The notes beneath the pieces were generated by a model. That model worked only from the letters and a program-made list of their open reading frames with translations. It searched no databases and was not told the origin of the DNA. From Fusarium oxysporum f. sp. lycopersici 4287 (Eukaryota; Ascomycota; Sordariomycetes; Hypocreales; Nectriaceae): 64,000 nucleotides of DNA. Position numbers and translations under genes: made by a program. This document shows positions 32,109 to 41,874 of the stretch, one piece after another. How positions within the stretch are numbered: the stretch's first letter is position 1; the number at the start of each line of letters is the position of its first letter. The DNA lies in the NCBI RefSeq assembly GCF_000149955.1, contig NC_030993.1, forward strand, positions 2,906,650-2,970,649. Reading direction: 5' to 3'.

Positions 32109-33506
32109 ATGCAGCCGCGGGCGACCGCTCAAATAGCGAGGAAATCGACCCGATGGCTCCGAAATAGCCCTAATTTCGGCTATACACGACTCTTTGCTTC
32201 GGCAGTGCCTCCGACAGAACAGAAGAAACCAGAGGCCGTACCCCCAGAACTCGGCAGTGCGCCATCACGGCCATGGCAAAGCTCTAGTATCCAAGCCGGA
32301 TCGGTCACACCTACATCAACAAGCCCTTCGTCGCAATTCTACGTCCCCTCGGTCGTCATTCCAGCTGAAGCAGCGAAATCTGGACCCGTACATAAAATTC
32401 ATATCCTGGGCGAAGATGTAAGATCGAGATTCATCGCCCACGCTCTATGTAGTGTTTATGATTCCGTTGAGACGGTGCCATTTCGCGAGATGCCCAAGTC
32501 AAGATATCGAAATGTCGAAAAGGTTCAACCTGAACGAACGAGGAAGAATGCATATGTCGAGAAGAATGCAGCCATGCCCGAGGACGATGTTGTACCTCAA
32601 TCTGACCGCTCGCACATCGATGAGTTGATAGTTACCGGCCGTGGCTTTGAAGCTGTCAAGGCGATCGTCTCAGTCAAAGATCGGATCGACGATAAAACAT
32701 CGATTTGTCTTCTCAACGACGGCATGGGAGTTCTCGAGCGGGTCCGCGAGGAAATTTTTGACGGAACCCAGCCTGAACCCAACTTTTACTTGGGTCATAT
32801 GTCCCACGCGCTCGGTTTCAACCGGAACAGGGATTCTGTTAAGCAGTTCAAGAGTGGGCGAACAGTCTTCACCAAGGCCGATCCGGTACTGAATGCGGAG
32901 AAGGAGCTTTACATCCCCGCTGAGCAGCAGCCTAGTATGATGCATTCTTTGAGAAGGGTCAAAGAGCTCAACACAACCTTCAGTACTTATGAGCACTGGC
33001 TAAGATTCAAACTACCTTCCATTATGTTCACGGCTGCTGTTGAGCCCGTCTGCGTGCTCCTTGACCTCCCATACCAAGGTCTGTTGGAAAATCGAAATGC
33101 TCAAAAGATGATGAATCAGCTTCTGGGGGAAATGGCTCTAGTGACGGAGAACATGCCCGAGGTCCAAGACTCGCCCGACCTCATAAAGTTCCTCCGCGGA
33201 GAAGGCCTCAAGAAGTTCTGCTACCGCCGTATTACTGGCAAGAGCAACGCCCCTAGTGATCTGCTGACACGCATCAACAAGGGTCTACAAACAGATATAA
33301 ACTATCAGAACGGATACTTCTTGAAGCGGGCTAGGATTCTCGGCATAGACACACCAACAAATCAACTGATGGTTCAAATGATTAAGGCCCGACGTATTGA
33401 ACAACAGCAAAAGTTGCGGTCTATCATTCCAGTCCAGGAGGCATCGCCAAACGATGTTAGGAAGAAGACTCAGCAGCGCATGCTGAAAAATGGCCTTCTT
33501 TTGTAG
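32109..33506 (+). CDS. Mitochondrial ApbA/PanE-fold protein, Cbs2-like
   Basis: A single exon of 465 residues. The N-terminus is a basic presequence (MQPRATAQIARKSTRWLRNS) followed by a disordered Ser/Pro stretch to about residue 90. A Rossmann-like core follows with KIHILGEDVRSRFIAHAL where ketopantoate reductases have GxGxxG. Here the loop is LGEDVRS, so NADP(H) binding is doubtful. The second half carries an ApbA C-terminal helical fold (FKLPSIMFTAAVEPVCVLLDLPYQ, ending with MIKARRIEQQQ). The nearest family I recall is the fungal Cbs2-like group, related to ketopantoate reductase but acting as a translational activator of cytochrome b mRNA. I infer a mitochondrial role, with enzyme activity unlikely because of the altered loop. 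Confidence in the Cbs2 link is moderate. Confidence 0.7.
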   Translation: MQPRATAQIARKSTRWLRNSPNFGYTRLFASAVPPTEQKKPEAVPPELGSAPSRPWQSSSIQAGSVTPTSTSPSSQFYVPSVVIPAEAAKSGPVHKIHILGEDVRSRFIAHALCSVYDSVETVPFREMPKSRYRNVEKVQPERTRKNAYVEKNAAMPEDDVVPQSDRSHIDELIVTGRGFEAVKAIVSVKDRIDDKTSICLLNDGMGVLERVREEIFDGTQPEPNFYLGHMSHALGFNRNRDSVKQFKSGRTVFTKADPVLNAEKELYIPAEQQPSMMHSLRRVKELNTTFSTYEHWLRFKLPSIMFTAAVEPVCVLLDLPYQGLLENRNAQKMMNQLLGEMALVTENMPEVQDSPDLIKFLRGEGLKKFCYRRITGKSNAPSDLLTRINKGLQTDINYQNGYFLKRARILGIDTPTNQLMVQMIKARRIEQQQKLRSIIPVQEASPNDVRKKTQQRMLKNGLLL

Positions 33507-33787
33507 AATAGGGTATTAACGAATTGCATTTTTGGCGCTTGGGGCATTCTATATATGGTTGGAGATTTTCACATTAGCACTTGAACTATTCGAACTAAAG
33601 ACACTCAACAACTCTCTCAGTTAACAGAATATGTGACACCAAATCAACAGTATCATGATGTTTAATGTGTTGCTTGATTTTGCTTACGTAACCCAAGTGC
33701 CCCTCCGACGATGTGCAAAGCAACCCCGCGGCGTCAGGCTGATCTCGCGACTTACCAAATCGTTAAAGAACGTCACGTATCAAGATC

Positions 33788-34282
33788 ATGGATGACGCAG
33801 AGTTAGAACAGGTGGCTCACTTTTGTGGATTTTATCGGGAGTCCATCACTGATGTTCTTCGCAGTTACGAAAAGCTCGTCTGGAGCAACTGAAGGCCGAA
33901 GCTGGTGGCAGTGGAAGCGGTTCTTCTGGTCAGGAACAACAACAGCAGCGCCAGTCAGTTGTCTCGATCCATACCGTACGACATTGTCTTACTGACCTTG
34001 AATAGGCAACAGCAAAATGATGCTCGCCAACACATCCTCAACCAGATCCTCCATCCCGAAGCCGCCGACCGTCTAGGTCGTATCCGACTTGTGAAAGAGG
34101 AGCGTGCCGCCGATATCGAGAACCGACTTATCACGCTTGCACAAACCGGCCAACTTCGACAGAAGGTCACTGAAGCGCAACTCAAGGAGCTTCTGAACGC
34201 TATGTCGGAGAGCAAGGAGGAGGAGAAGATTGTTGTGAGCAGACGCAAGGCGTGGGACGATGATGACGATTTGGATCTGTAA
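33788..34282 (+). CDS. PDCD5/TFAR19 family double-stranded DNA-binding protein
   Basis: Exons 33788-33811 (24 nt), 33865-33953 and 34006-34282, giving 129 residues. After a short acidic start (MDDAELEQ) comes LRKARLEQLKAEAGG, a Gly/Ser/Gln linker, and the conserved helical core QILHPEAADRLGRIRLVKEERA, IENRLITLAQTGQL and EAQLKELLNAMSE, ending in an acidic tail (DDDDDLDL). The family is found in archaea and eukaryotes, and human PDCD5 is linked to apoptosis and to TRiC/CCT chaperonin regulation. In fungi the role is not settled. The first exon is very short, and its donor (CAGGTGGCT) was placed by phase and by the family N-terminus. A GTCAGT donor is used at the second intron. Confidence 0.92.
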
Positions 34283-34624
34283 GAGGTGCTTGTGATACCA
34301 TGAAATTGAAGATCAGAGCGAGGAAATAAGGCAAATTCGTGGGCGGGACCTGCTTTTCTGTCTCGAGTGAAAGGAAACAAAATGAATGTGATGGCTCGGT
34401 GCAGAATCTGGGAGGTCTTCCTCAGACGTTGAGGGTAACATCTGGGTTTTCTACTCGTACGATTTGATGATGTGCATGATTCAATTGACTTCACAGGTCG
34501 GGAATCCTGGCGCAGTAATTTTGGCCTCCATAATAACGCTAATTGGCAATCCTAAATTTGACCTTTGATACAGTAGAGTACAAGTATTACACGAGAAGTC
34601 GGATGGAAGAAAACCAGCAGAGAA
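34283..34624. other. Short intergenic between convergent genes
   Basis: About 340 bases carry the 3' UTRs of the PDCD5 and COQ4 genes. No further feature is recognised. Confidence 0.4.
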
Positions 34625-35556
34625 CTATAGTCCTTGCTCTCTCAGCTCTTTGAGTCTCTTCTTCTCTTCCCTCTCCCTCTTTCGAATGTCTCTCATATCG
34701 GGCGGCTGCTCAATACCCAGCTCTTTTCTCAAGTCACTAACGTCATCCTCAAGTCTCTCTTCCCAGAATACATTGATGACCTCTTTGCTCCGTGCCCCGT
34801 TCTTCAGAGCCCAGGGAAGATATATCGAGGCGAATCGCTGTCTCTCGCTCCTCTTCATGGTAGCAGCCGCAAAGATACTCAATCCCGTCATGGGAAGTAA
34901 AGTATTCGCAAACTCAAAAGCCTTGAGAGCAACCTCACCCTCGCGCACAATGGGCAGACCAGTCAAAGCGTGATAGAAGTCATGACACTCGCGGTATCGC
35001 TGCATGACATATGCGCACTCTTCGTCGTCGATGTACCGCACTGTAGCTCGGGTATCGGGGGAGACGCCTTCGCGATCGAGCCACCCTACGTAGGCGCGAC
35101 CAACGGAGTTTTCGGGTAGTGCGCGCAGAGCTTCGAGGGAGAGGGTTTTGGAAGAAATCCGAGGCCGAACTCGGAGGATACGACGGCCGGTTGGATCGGC
35201 GAGCATGGCGTCGCGCAGGCGGTAGATAAAGTAGGGTGTGGCAGTGGCTTCGCCGGTAGCAGCGATGAGATCTGCGGGGGGTCAGCTAGGGAAACAAGAG
35301 GACTTCGCAAGAAACCATGCCACATACCATGACGATAGGGATCGAAAAACGACATGACGCTGGCTCCAATGGCCAGCCCAGCCCGCTCAACTCTCGTTAG
35401 AGGAACATGGCCTGGGTAATTTGGTGGGGGGCGGTTTAAGCTTGTGAAGCTCCTCGGTGACGAAGACGAGCAGGATGCACAAGATGTTGCCCGTATCAAT
35501 GTGCTAACGTTCCGGGCAGATCCAATTGACCTTAGTTTAGGAAGTGCGCTCTCCAT
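34625..35556 (-). CDS. COQ4: COQ4 ubiquinone biosynthesis protein
   Basis: Exons in coding order 35556-35328 and 35271-34625, giving 291 residues. The N-terminus is a Ser/Arg-rich mitochondrial presequence. The Coq4 domain starts at [20 protein letters not shown] and includes the metal-site motif [24 protein letters not shown] (H-D-x2-H-x11-E, seen at about residues 185-205), [13 protein letters not shown], and a basic C-terminal helix. Coq4 sits on the matrix face of the inner membrane, organises the CoQ synthome and has been linked to decarboxylation of the ring. The intron splits the Asp codon in [10 protein letters not shown] and is required for the full domain. Confidence 0.95.
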
Positions 35557-35969
35557 TTGGGCTCGTTATCTGAGGATGATGGCAGTGGTTCGATGTTTAA
35601 GCTCTGGTGATGATCTAACGGGTTAGGCCATGACTCAGCTTCAAGAATTACCGAGAGACCAGAACGAATCAGCGCTGAAGTTTCTTGGGTGGAACTGTAT
35701 ATTCAATTTGATTTAGTTCGACGGAAATAACCGAGTTTGTGTAGGTCCTATTAATATCTCGGTAAGTCGACGGAAATAATGAATGAACGTCTAGTTAGGC
35801 TTACAATGTCTGGTGTTGGGTGATACCTTGGCTCTGCACTGTAACCAGGCTCGATCACAACCCTTGAAGCAAAGGTAAAAACTACGAGAAGATAATCGGA
35901 TCATTGAAGGTTTCATATTGATTGTGTAATTGAAATGAGATATACGAGGGTTTTTGTACTAGAACTACC
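35557..35969. other. COQ4 promoter and 3' flank of an F-box gene
   Basis: About 410 bases with no gene. A phrase of the form GACGGAAATAA occurs twice (near 35719 and 35769). Confidence 0.35.
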
Positions 35970-37421
35970 TTACCCAGCCCAAGTCGCACTGGTGATGAAT
36001 TGAATCACTCCGTACTCCTCCTCTCCTCTTCTCCGCACCCATAGACCCTTTTTCCCGATTCGCCAGCCCCCAAGTTCAGCAGCTTCATTCACTTCATAAC
36101 CTCGCGCCTCCGGCCCCGGTGGCATCTTCATGTGGATTTGTTTTAAGCCCGGCGGGAGTTGTTCATACGTGAGCATGTTGCAAACTAGCTCCTCCGTCTG
36201 TCTGACTCTGTACAAGTCACACGAACAACCCGCCACCTCTGCTTCAATGGTGAGAGTCTCCAAGGACTGAGGAAGGGCGTCGTGTATCGTTATGTCCGTC
36301 TTTGTATCATCATCTATGGGCCCAACAAAGTTGAGCCTGCCAATGGATAGATGTTTCAGAACCGTCAGTTCCTTGAGAGGTCCGATGAAGTTAAACGGAT
36401 CGGCGATGTGAGGATCCCACATTGGTTTCGTGATTGAAAGCTCGACCAAATTCCGCCCATGCTCTCTGAGAACGATGCCAAAGTCCTCAAAATTGTGTGT
36501 GGGATCTTTCACGTCTCCAAAGCCTGTGAGGGCCATATTGAGATGGGTAAGGCTTCTGCACTTCTCCAAAATGCGTTTGAGGGACGTGGGCTGTAATATG
36601 CAGTTGTCAAGGTCGAGCCTTGTCAGGTTGCTGGGCGCCTTGCCCCAATTCAATCTCATACAGGTACAGTGCCACACTGCAAAGCCGTCAAGTCTCAGGG
36701 CCTTGACACATGGATGGTTTAGAATGCCACTGAATGTTCTCCCCCGTATTGGCGAGCCCAGGTTGTCGTCATAGGATCTGAGAGTTACCGACTCGAGATG
36801 CCGGAAAAAGAAGATGTTGGGGATACCTTTATAGCTCGGGCTTTCTTCGTTGGTCTCAAAACCATAACAACCGTAGTCTTCGTCACTTTCGAATGTACCA
36901 TTCAAAAGAAACGGCGTGGATTTTAGGTCGGTAATGGTCAGCTCGAGGTGTCTCAGATCTGGCATGAGAAGCAAGAGAAGCACTCGCAAACTTCTGTATG
37001 GCCGTTTGTATATTCTGGATTCCAACTCGTGCTGTATGACAGACCTGAGACCTGGGGGGATTCTATCACGATCAGGTGATAAGGAAAATTTCAGGAAATA
37101 CTTGGTCAGGAAGCGGAGGAAGTTTGGAGGCGCCATGGGATCATATCTCTGGGAGCAGAACTTCCTGGTGGTGAGACCTCGCTTAGGATCCCGTTGCAGG
37201 CCTCTTGCAAACTGCAGCCATTTCTCATCAGCGTCGTCTTCGAGGAGAAAAATGTTTCGGTAGAGATAGAACTCCGCAATCACCCGGAATCGTTTGCAAA
37301 CGCGGCTCAGAGACAAGAGTGCCGAGTATGAGGATTTGGTATCCCATCCGCCTTCCACATCCTCGCACTCAATGATGGAAAATATGTGAGCTAAAATCTC
37401 ATTGGGCACGCACAGCAGCAT
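35970..37421 (-). CDS. F-box protein with leucine-rich-repeat-like body
   Basis: A single exon of 483 residues. The first 50 residues form an F-box (CVPNEILAHIFSIIECEDVE, then LLSLSRVCKRFRVIAEFYLY), which should bind Skp1 in an SCF ubiquitin ligase. The rest has leucine-patterned segments such as LRHLELTITDLKST, HLESVTLRSYDDN, VKALRLDGFAVW, LTRLDLDNCI, LTHLNMALTG and LSIGRLNFVG, consistent with irregular LRRs for substrate recognition. The substrate is unknown. The neighbouring gene (37874-39274), same strand, has the same plan and similar length, so the two probably derive from an old duplication, though identity is low. Confidence 0.8.
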   Translation of the reverse strand: MLLCVPNEILAHIFSIIECEDVEGGWDTKSSYSALLSLSRVCKRFRVIAEFYLYRNIFLLEDDADEKWLQFARGLQRDPKRGLTTRKFCSQRYDPMAPPNFLRFLTKYFLKFSLSPDRDRIPPGLRSVIQHELESRIYKRPYRSLRVLLLLLMPDLRHLELTITDLKSTPFLLNGTFESDEDYGCYGFETNEESPSYKGIPNIFFFRHLESVTLRSYDDNLGSPIRGRTFSGILNHPCVKALRLDGFAVWHCTCMRLNWGKAPSNLTRLDLDNCILQPTSLKRILEKCRSLTHLNMALTGFGDVKDPTHNFEDFGIVLREHGRNLVELSITKPMWDPHIADPFNFIGPLKELTVLKHLSIGRLNFVGPIDDDTKTDITIHDALPQSLETLTIEAEVAGCSCDLYRVRQTEELVCNMLTYEQLPPGLKQIHMKMPPGPEARGYEVNEAAELGGWRIGKKGLWVRRRGEEEYGVIQFITSATWAG

Positions 37422-37873
37422 GGTGATGGTGATTGAGGTGGTGATTGGGGTAGAATGGAATAAGGGCAGAGAAGATGAGATGCCAATGGCATCGGAGGGG
37501 ATCAGGCTGCCAGCTCGTACTTAAGTACAAAAGGTACTTTTGTGAGGTACTTATGTTGTGTAACCCACGATAGGTAGGGTATCCTCAAGAGTACCATGAT
37601 ATGCACGAGCAGGCTGTGGCTTGAATCAAGACTATTGTCGTAGTCTGGAATGATACCTTGCAGGTTTGCCAATTAAAACCCTTTCTGCTCCGTCTCAAGT
37701 TGTCTCTTTTCTCAGCTGAAATAACTCAGTATATTCACACCGAGTACTCGTATGTAGGTGATGTAATGTATCTGTCACACAACAGTCTGTTTGGTTTTCC
37801 TCAAACTGATCATCTCTTTCTAAGCCATAGTTTCATTATCTCATTAGGTAGGTAGGGTGAACCAATCTCCACT
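37422..37873. other. Intergenic between two F-box genes
   Basis: About 450 bases serve as promoter for the downstream F-box gene. A nearly palindromic ACAAAAGGTACTTTTGT occurs near 37527-37543. No gene is recognised. Confidence 0.35.
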
Positions 37874-39274
37874 CTATTCTCCGCGTACTAATTCCATCCT
37901 CCGAGAAAATGGCTCTCTGGCAAACGAGCGCCGTAGTTGTGCCTCGTTCTTGACACTCCAGCCCTCAACTTGAGTGAAGTTAGTGAGCCTGTCGTCCTGG
38001 CCGTCCATATAACAACCATATACAACTTCCTGTAGCTTAGGCAATTGATTGTTGTTAAGTAAGTGAACCACTCGGTCGTCGTTCGCAGCAGACTTTGTTC
38101 CCAGAGTGTCGCTATTTGCCAGCCCATACTCATCCACAAAATGCATTTCAAACGTCTCAATTGATCCAGGCAAGACTTCCGGTAGTGGGATTGCGTCCTC
38201 GCATACACCGACAAGCACAAATACTGGAGCTGAAAGGTGTCGGAGGCGCTTAAGTCCCTTTAGAGAGCCAATCTTGCCTTGGGCGTACTCTTCGCAGTCG
38301 TAAAATCTCAACCTTAAGCTGACAAGATCTTGTCCAAACTCTCTGAGAACGCTTCCAAAGTTGTGCAGGTTCACCTTCAAATCCACTGCCTTTATGTCGT
38401 AGCAATCTGTAAGATCCAGGTCCAAGTACTGTAAGGCCTTGCATCGAGAAAGATTGTACTGTAGGAAGGCCGGTCTGATCACACAGCCGTCGATTGTCAA
38501 ACTCTGTAGCCCGCTCTGAAAGTCTGGAACTACGGGATGACAAATAGTGAAGGTGGGTTCGAAAGGTGATAGGAAGAGTCGCTTGATGTTGGGAAGGAGT
38601 AGTAAAGATTCCGTGCTACAATTGTCCGAATCTTCTAGCATGGTCTGTATTGGCGACCAGTGAACTTCTTCTAGCTGACCGAGGTAGTTCGCAACTAATT
38701 CTGGTCGATCTTCAGTGCCAGGTTGGGGAGTCCTCATCTTCCCCCCTAGGATCCAGGTCAGTGCCTTGGAGTTTGTCCGGGGGTCTGTCAATACGACCAT
38801 CCGAAGGTCTGGCATGAGGGTCAGAAGCAAACATGTCCCAGCTTCAGTGGCAGAGTATCTTTCTATGTCTTCCTTCAGCAAGTCTCGGAGTTGAGTAGGT
38901 TCAACGCGTTCAATGCTTGATGGCCAAAACTCACTGTTGACCAAGGGAGTTTTCCAGTTTCCTGAGGAACTCAGATCGATCGCACGGATTTCTGACCTGA
39001 GCTCTGAGTTTAAGAGGAGCGTACGGGCGAGTAAACACATCTTTGTATTATTCTGTTGGCCGTATAATGTTCCACTCGAGATGGTATGATACAGATTTCG
39101 CCTGGCCAATTTGTAGAACCGATGGCTGACAAGACACAGTGATTTAAGAGTTGGAATATGAGTGTCTCTGGGGAATGGATACAGGCCATGATCTGATCCA
39201 TCATCTACATCTATGGTATCCTCAAAGTTGGAGAATACAAGGTCCCAAATCTCATTACACAAAAATGGAAGCAT
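37874..39274 (-). CDS. F-box-like protein with LRR-like body
   Basis: A single exon of 466 residues. The N-terminus FLCNEIWDLVFSNFEDTIDV and TLKSLCLVSHRFYKLARRNL form a slightly divergent F-box. Leucine-rich segments follow: MPDLRMVVLTDPRT, LPNIKRLFLSPFEPTF, LQSLTIDGCVIRPAF, CKALQYLDLDLTDC and DLVSLRLRFYDCEE. The layout is like the preceding gene on the same strand. SCF adaptor function is inferred from the fold; substrate and regulation are unknown. An acidic DVDDGSDH loop lies inside the F-box. Start and stop are unambiguous in one open frame. Confidence 0.75.
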   Translation of the reverse strand: MLPFLCNEIWDLVFSNFEDTIDVDDGSDHGLYPFPRDTHIPTLKSLCLVSHRFYKLARRNLYHTISSGTLYGQQNNTKMCLLARTLLLNSELRSEIRAIDLSSSGNWKTPLVNSEFWPSSIERVEPTQLRDLLKEDIERYSATEAGTCLLLTLMPDLRMVVLTDPRTNSKALTWILGGKMRTPQPGTEDRPELVANYLGQLEEVHWSPIQTMLEDSDNCSTESLLLLPNIKRLFLSPFEPTFTICHPVVPDFQSGLQSLTIDGCVIRPAFLQYNLSRCKALQYLDLDLTDCYDIKAVDLKVNLHNFGSVLREFGQDLVSLRLRFYDCEEYAQGKIGSLKGLKRLRHLSAPVFVLVGVCEDAIPLPEVLPGSIETFEMHFVDEYGLANSDTLGTKSAANDDRVVHLLNNNQLPKLQEVVYGCYMDGQDDRLTNFTQVEGWSVKNEAQLRRSFAREPFSRRMELVRGE

Positions 39275-41403
39275 CTTTGTACTAGAAGCTGCATTAGTCT
39301 TCGGTATTCTCCTCCTCTTCCCAAGCGAGACTTACATGTGATGAGCGTTTTTATTGTAGCGGGGTTTCGAGTCATGGAAGATCGAGGGAGCAGAATTAAC
39401 AACAACGAAAAGACCGGCTTGCCAAAGCCTTTTATAACCCCCGAGAAAGAAGCTTTTGTGAGCTTCATAACTCTTGGCGATTACCTGAAGCATGGTTCGA
39501 AAGTTGGATGCGCATGTGTTGGGTCAAATCTGAGAGCTAAGAGCTTATTTAGCAACTGTAAATATTCTCCTATGCTGTGTCGTAAGTGAAGCTAGGTATT
39601 CTGCAGTCAAACTTCGGGAACGACATACATACTCGAGGGAACTCACAAATGGCTGGAAGACAACCAGTATATTAGCTAATAAAGTCTCACCCCACGTCAG
39701 TATGAGGTAGATATGGCTGGCGCTCTTTAGAACGCATTTGTTGCCATCTAGAGATACTCAAAAATCCAGGCTAAGTCATGGGCCATCAGATACTATCTAA
39801 ACCGTTAAAGTTATGTGTATTTATAAATACTTTTCGCTTATCGTGAGCTAATTAACCTAATCGTGTTCTAACTTCATTGTGTTACTGGGTCTCATACGAA
39901 CGCTTATTCTGTGGAGCACGGCAAAAGAGCCAGACACTTTTGCACAGGAGACATCTAATTCCAAAGGAAGGTGTTAAAGAAAGGATATCTAGTTCATTAT
40001 TAGTCTTGAGTTTTATCTCTTATCTTACACGCAACCAAAGAACATCATTATAATACCTCCACAGCATGAGGCCAAGTTCAGTGAGGTCTGCACAGCAACG
40101 CTCCAAGCTACGAAGTCAAGATCTCTACACCAGTTGAACACAAAACTTTGCACGGAATACCGACCCAATTTAACTCTCGTTACAGGAAACTCAGAATTAT
40201 TCCCACATGTAATAGAACTGTATCTCGGGAGTGCAAGGTTAAGATCAGGGACAGTAAGACACAAACAGGCCACTTGTAATATTAGACCAGCGTGTGTCAA
40301 TCAATAGCAGTGTTTCTTCCCCGTTTGGGCTATTTATTTTTCATCTGTCAATTAATGAGAGTTCGGCTGAAAAGCTTATGAGTTTTCTAAGGGACTAAGG
40401 CATATCATACGACTTGTCAAGTAGCCTGCTCACCACCTCTCTTGCACAAAGGTGTGTGCTACAGCTATCAACTTGTGACTTTGTATAGATTGTATGTTCC
40501 TCATGGCTTCTAAGCTATATCTGAGTTCTTCAAGTGCCAAGGCTAACGGTACCCCTGAGAAAGAGTACCACCATTGACAACTTCCTTTGCCTTGCTGGAG
40601 AACAATGTTTCTCCTCCAAAGAGGTAGAGACAACTTTTCAGTGTCTGGCCTTATCCATCCTCACAAAGTACTAACTCTAAAAGATAGTCCCATCTGTTTC
40701 TAATCGCTTAACCCTCACTTTCATATCTGAAAAAGAAGCTCCGGTTGATCGAAATAACCTTCAGTAACTGTCCAATCAAGGGGGTGTCTCCAGTTTCTTT
40801 CTGTTCTCTTATCACTTCCCCTATTCTGAAACCTCGCTTCTTTCAATCTAAAAGATTCGTATCTGCTATTTAAAAGTTACATGTCAGAAATACTACGCGG
40901 GGCTTAAATTAGAGCCACAATTAAGTCCAAAGACTTCGTGGAGGAGACACTATCCCTCGGGGTTTCAAGGCAGACACAGAACCAATGAACCAAGGTTCAG
41001 CTCATTAGTACCAATTATTCATTCAAACAGAGTTAATTGGTGCCTTGATCTTAATTGACGTGTTACTGGGTGCAGCTAACCCAGCCCGTTGAGAACAATG
41101 GAACTTGTATCTATGACGTCCGAAAGCCTTGATGAATTCCAGCTATTTCCAGTAACTCCTTAACATAAAGCTATGTCACAGCAAAACGATTACAGGTCTA
41201 ATACCCGTACAAAAATCAATTGTAATATCAAAACAAAAGGCAAGAAAGATACTCGCTCCAGCAAACCTGCTCAGTGCAGAAACTACTGGTAGTCCACACT
41301 AAGCCACTCTATACCCAAATATCCTGAACTGCACATCGCTCTCTTCCCTCCCCCCTGCTTCCCTTCTCTTCCTTCTCTTCGTTCATATATCATATACTGT
41401 ACA
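39275..41403. other. AT-rich 2.1-kb intergenic region
   Basis: No intact gene is recognised. A possible BTB-domain remnant lies at about 40010-40311 (listed separately). Elsewhere I see only short ORFs, AT-rich segments and a repeated phrase GTGTTACTGGGT near 39879 and 41060. The size and lack of genes suggest decayed accessory sequence. Confidence 0.4.
40010..40311 (+). pseudogene. Possible BTB/POZ-domain gene remnant
   Basis: One frame of about 100 codons reads through LHQLNTKLCTEYRPNLTLVT, then GNSELFPHVIELYLGSARL. This resembles the opening of fungal BTB domains (KLFTEGRYSDLTLVTGNSEF-like). There is no start codon at the expected place, and the rest of the domain is missing. It would be a fragment of an old gene. 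The similarity is from memory and short, so this is a tentative call. Confidence 0.3.
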
Positions 41404-41692
41404 TCACTCTTCTTCCTCCTCCTCCTCCTCCTCCTGGATGGTATCCTCCTTCGCGTGTCTCTTTTCCTCTTTGGTATCCTTTCCCAAGCAAAAGGGGCAC
41501 CGACGATTGTGCTTCACTGAAAAGGCCTTCTTACATCCACCACAGATGGCGAGATGTTGTTTCTTCACACATCGGGTTTTGGCACTTTCATTGCACACGG
41601 GGCTGTCTTGTTAACTTCTGTAGTCATCCATCCGGGGCTTTACTTACCAATGATGCTTTCCTTCTCTCTTTTTGCATCCCATAATGGAGGTT
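41404..41692 (-). CDS. Small Cys-rich zinc-binding protein (model incomplete)
   Basis: A coding-like frame on the minus strand ends at 41404. Its last exon (from about 41610) reads SPVCNESAKTRCVKKQHLAI, then CGGCKKAFSVKHNRRCPFCL, followed by an acidic Glu run. C-x2-C pairs (CGGC, CPFC) suggest one zinc ribbon. The upstream frame (IEPPLWDAKREKESII) joins through a GTAAGT...CAAG intron (about 41611-41650) in phase. No in-frame ATG is visible before a TAA at about 41704, so the start exon is missing or lies farther upstream. The protein is too small to assign a role; it resembles short fungal Cys-rich orphans. Confidence 0.4.
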
Positions 41693-41874
41693 CAATGGTC
41701 AGTTATATAACCGTAGTCGAGTATCTGTCTTCGCAGATATGATGATTCAAATGATCGCGATATGGTTTGTGACTAGAACTATCTTCTCGGGTCATCTTAA
41801 GGCAGTACTTATACAGAACAGAAACGGACATAAATCAATTCTCTAGACGTCTTTGTCTCCTATCTGAACTTCAT

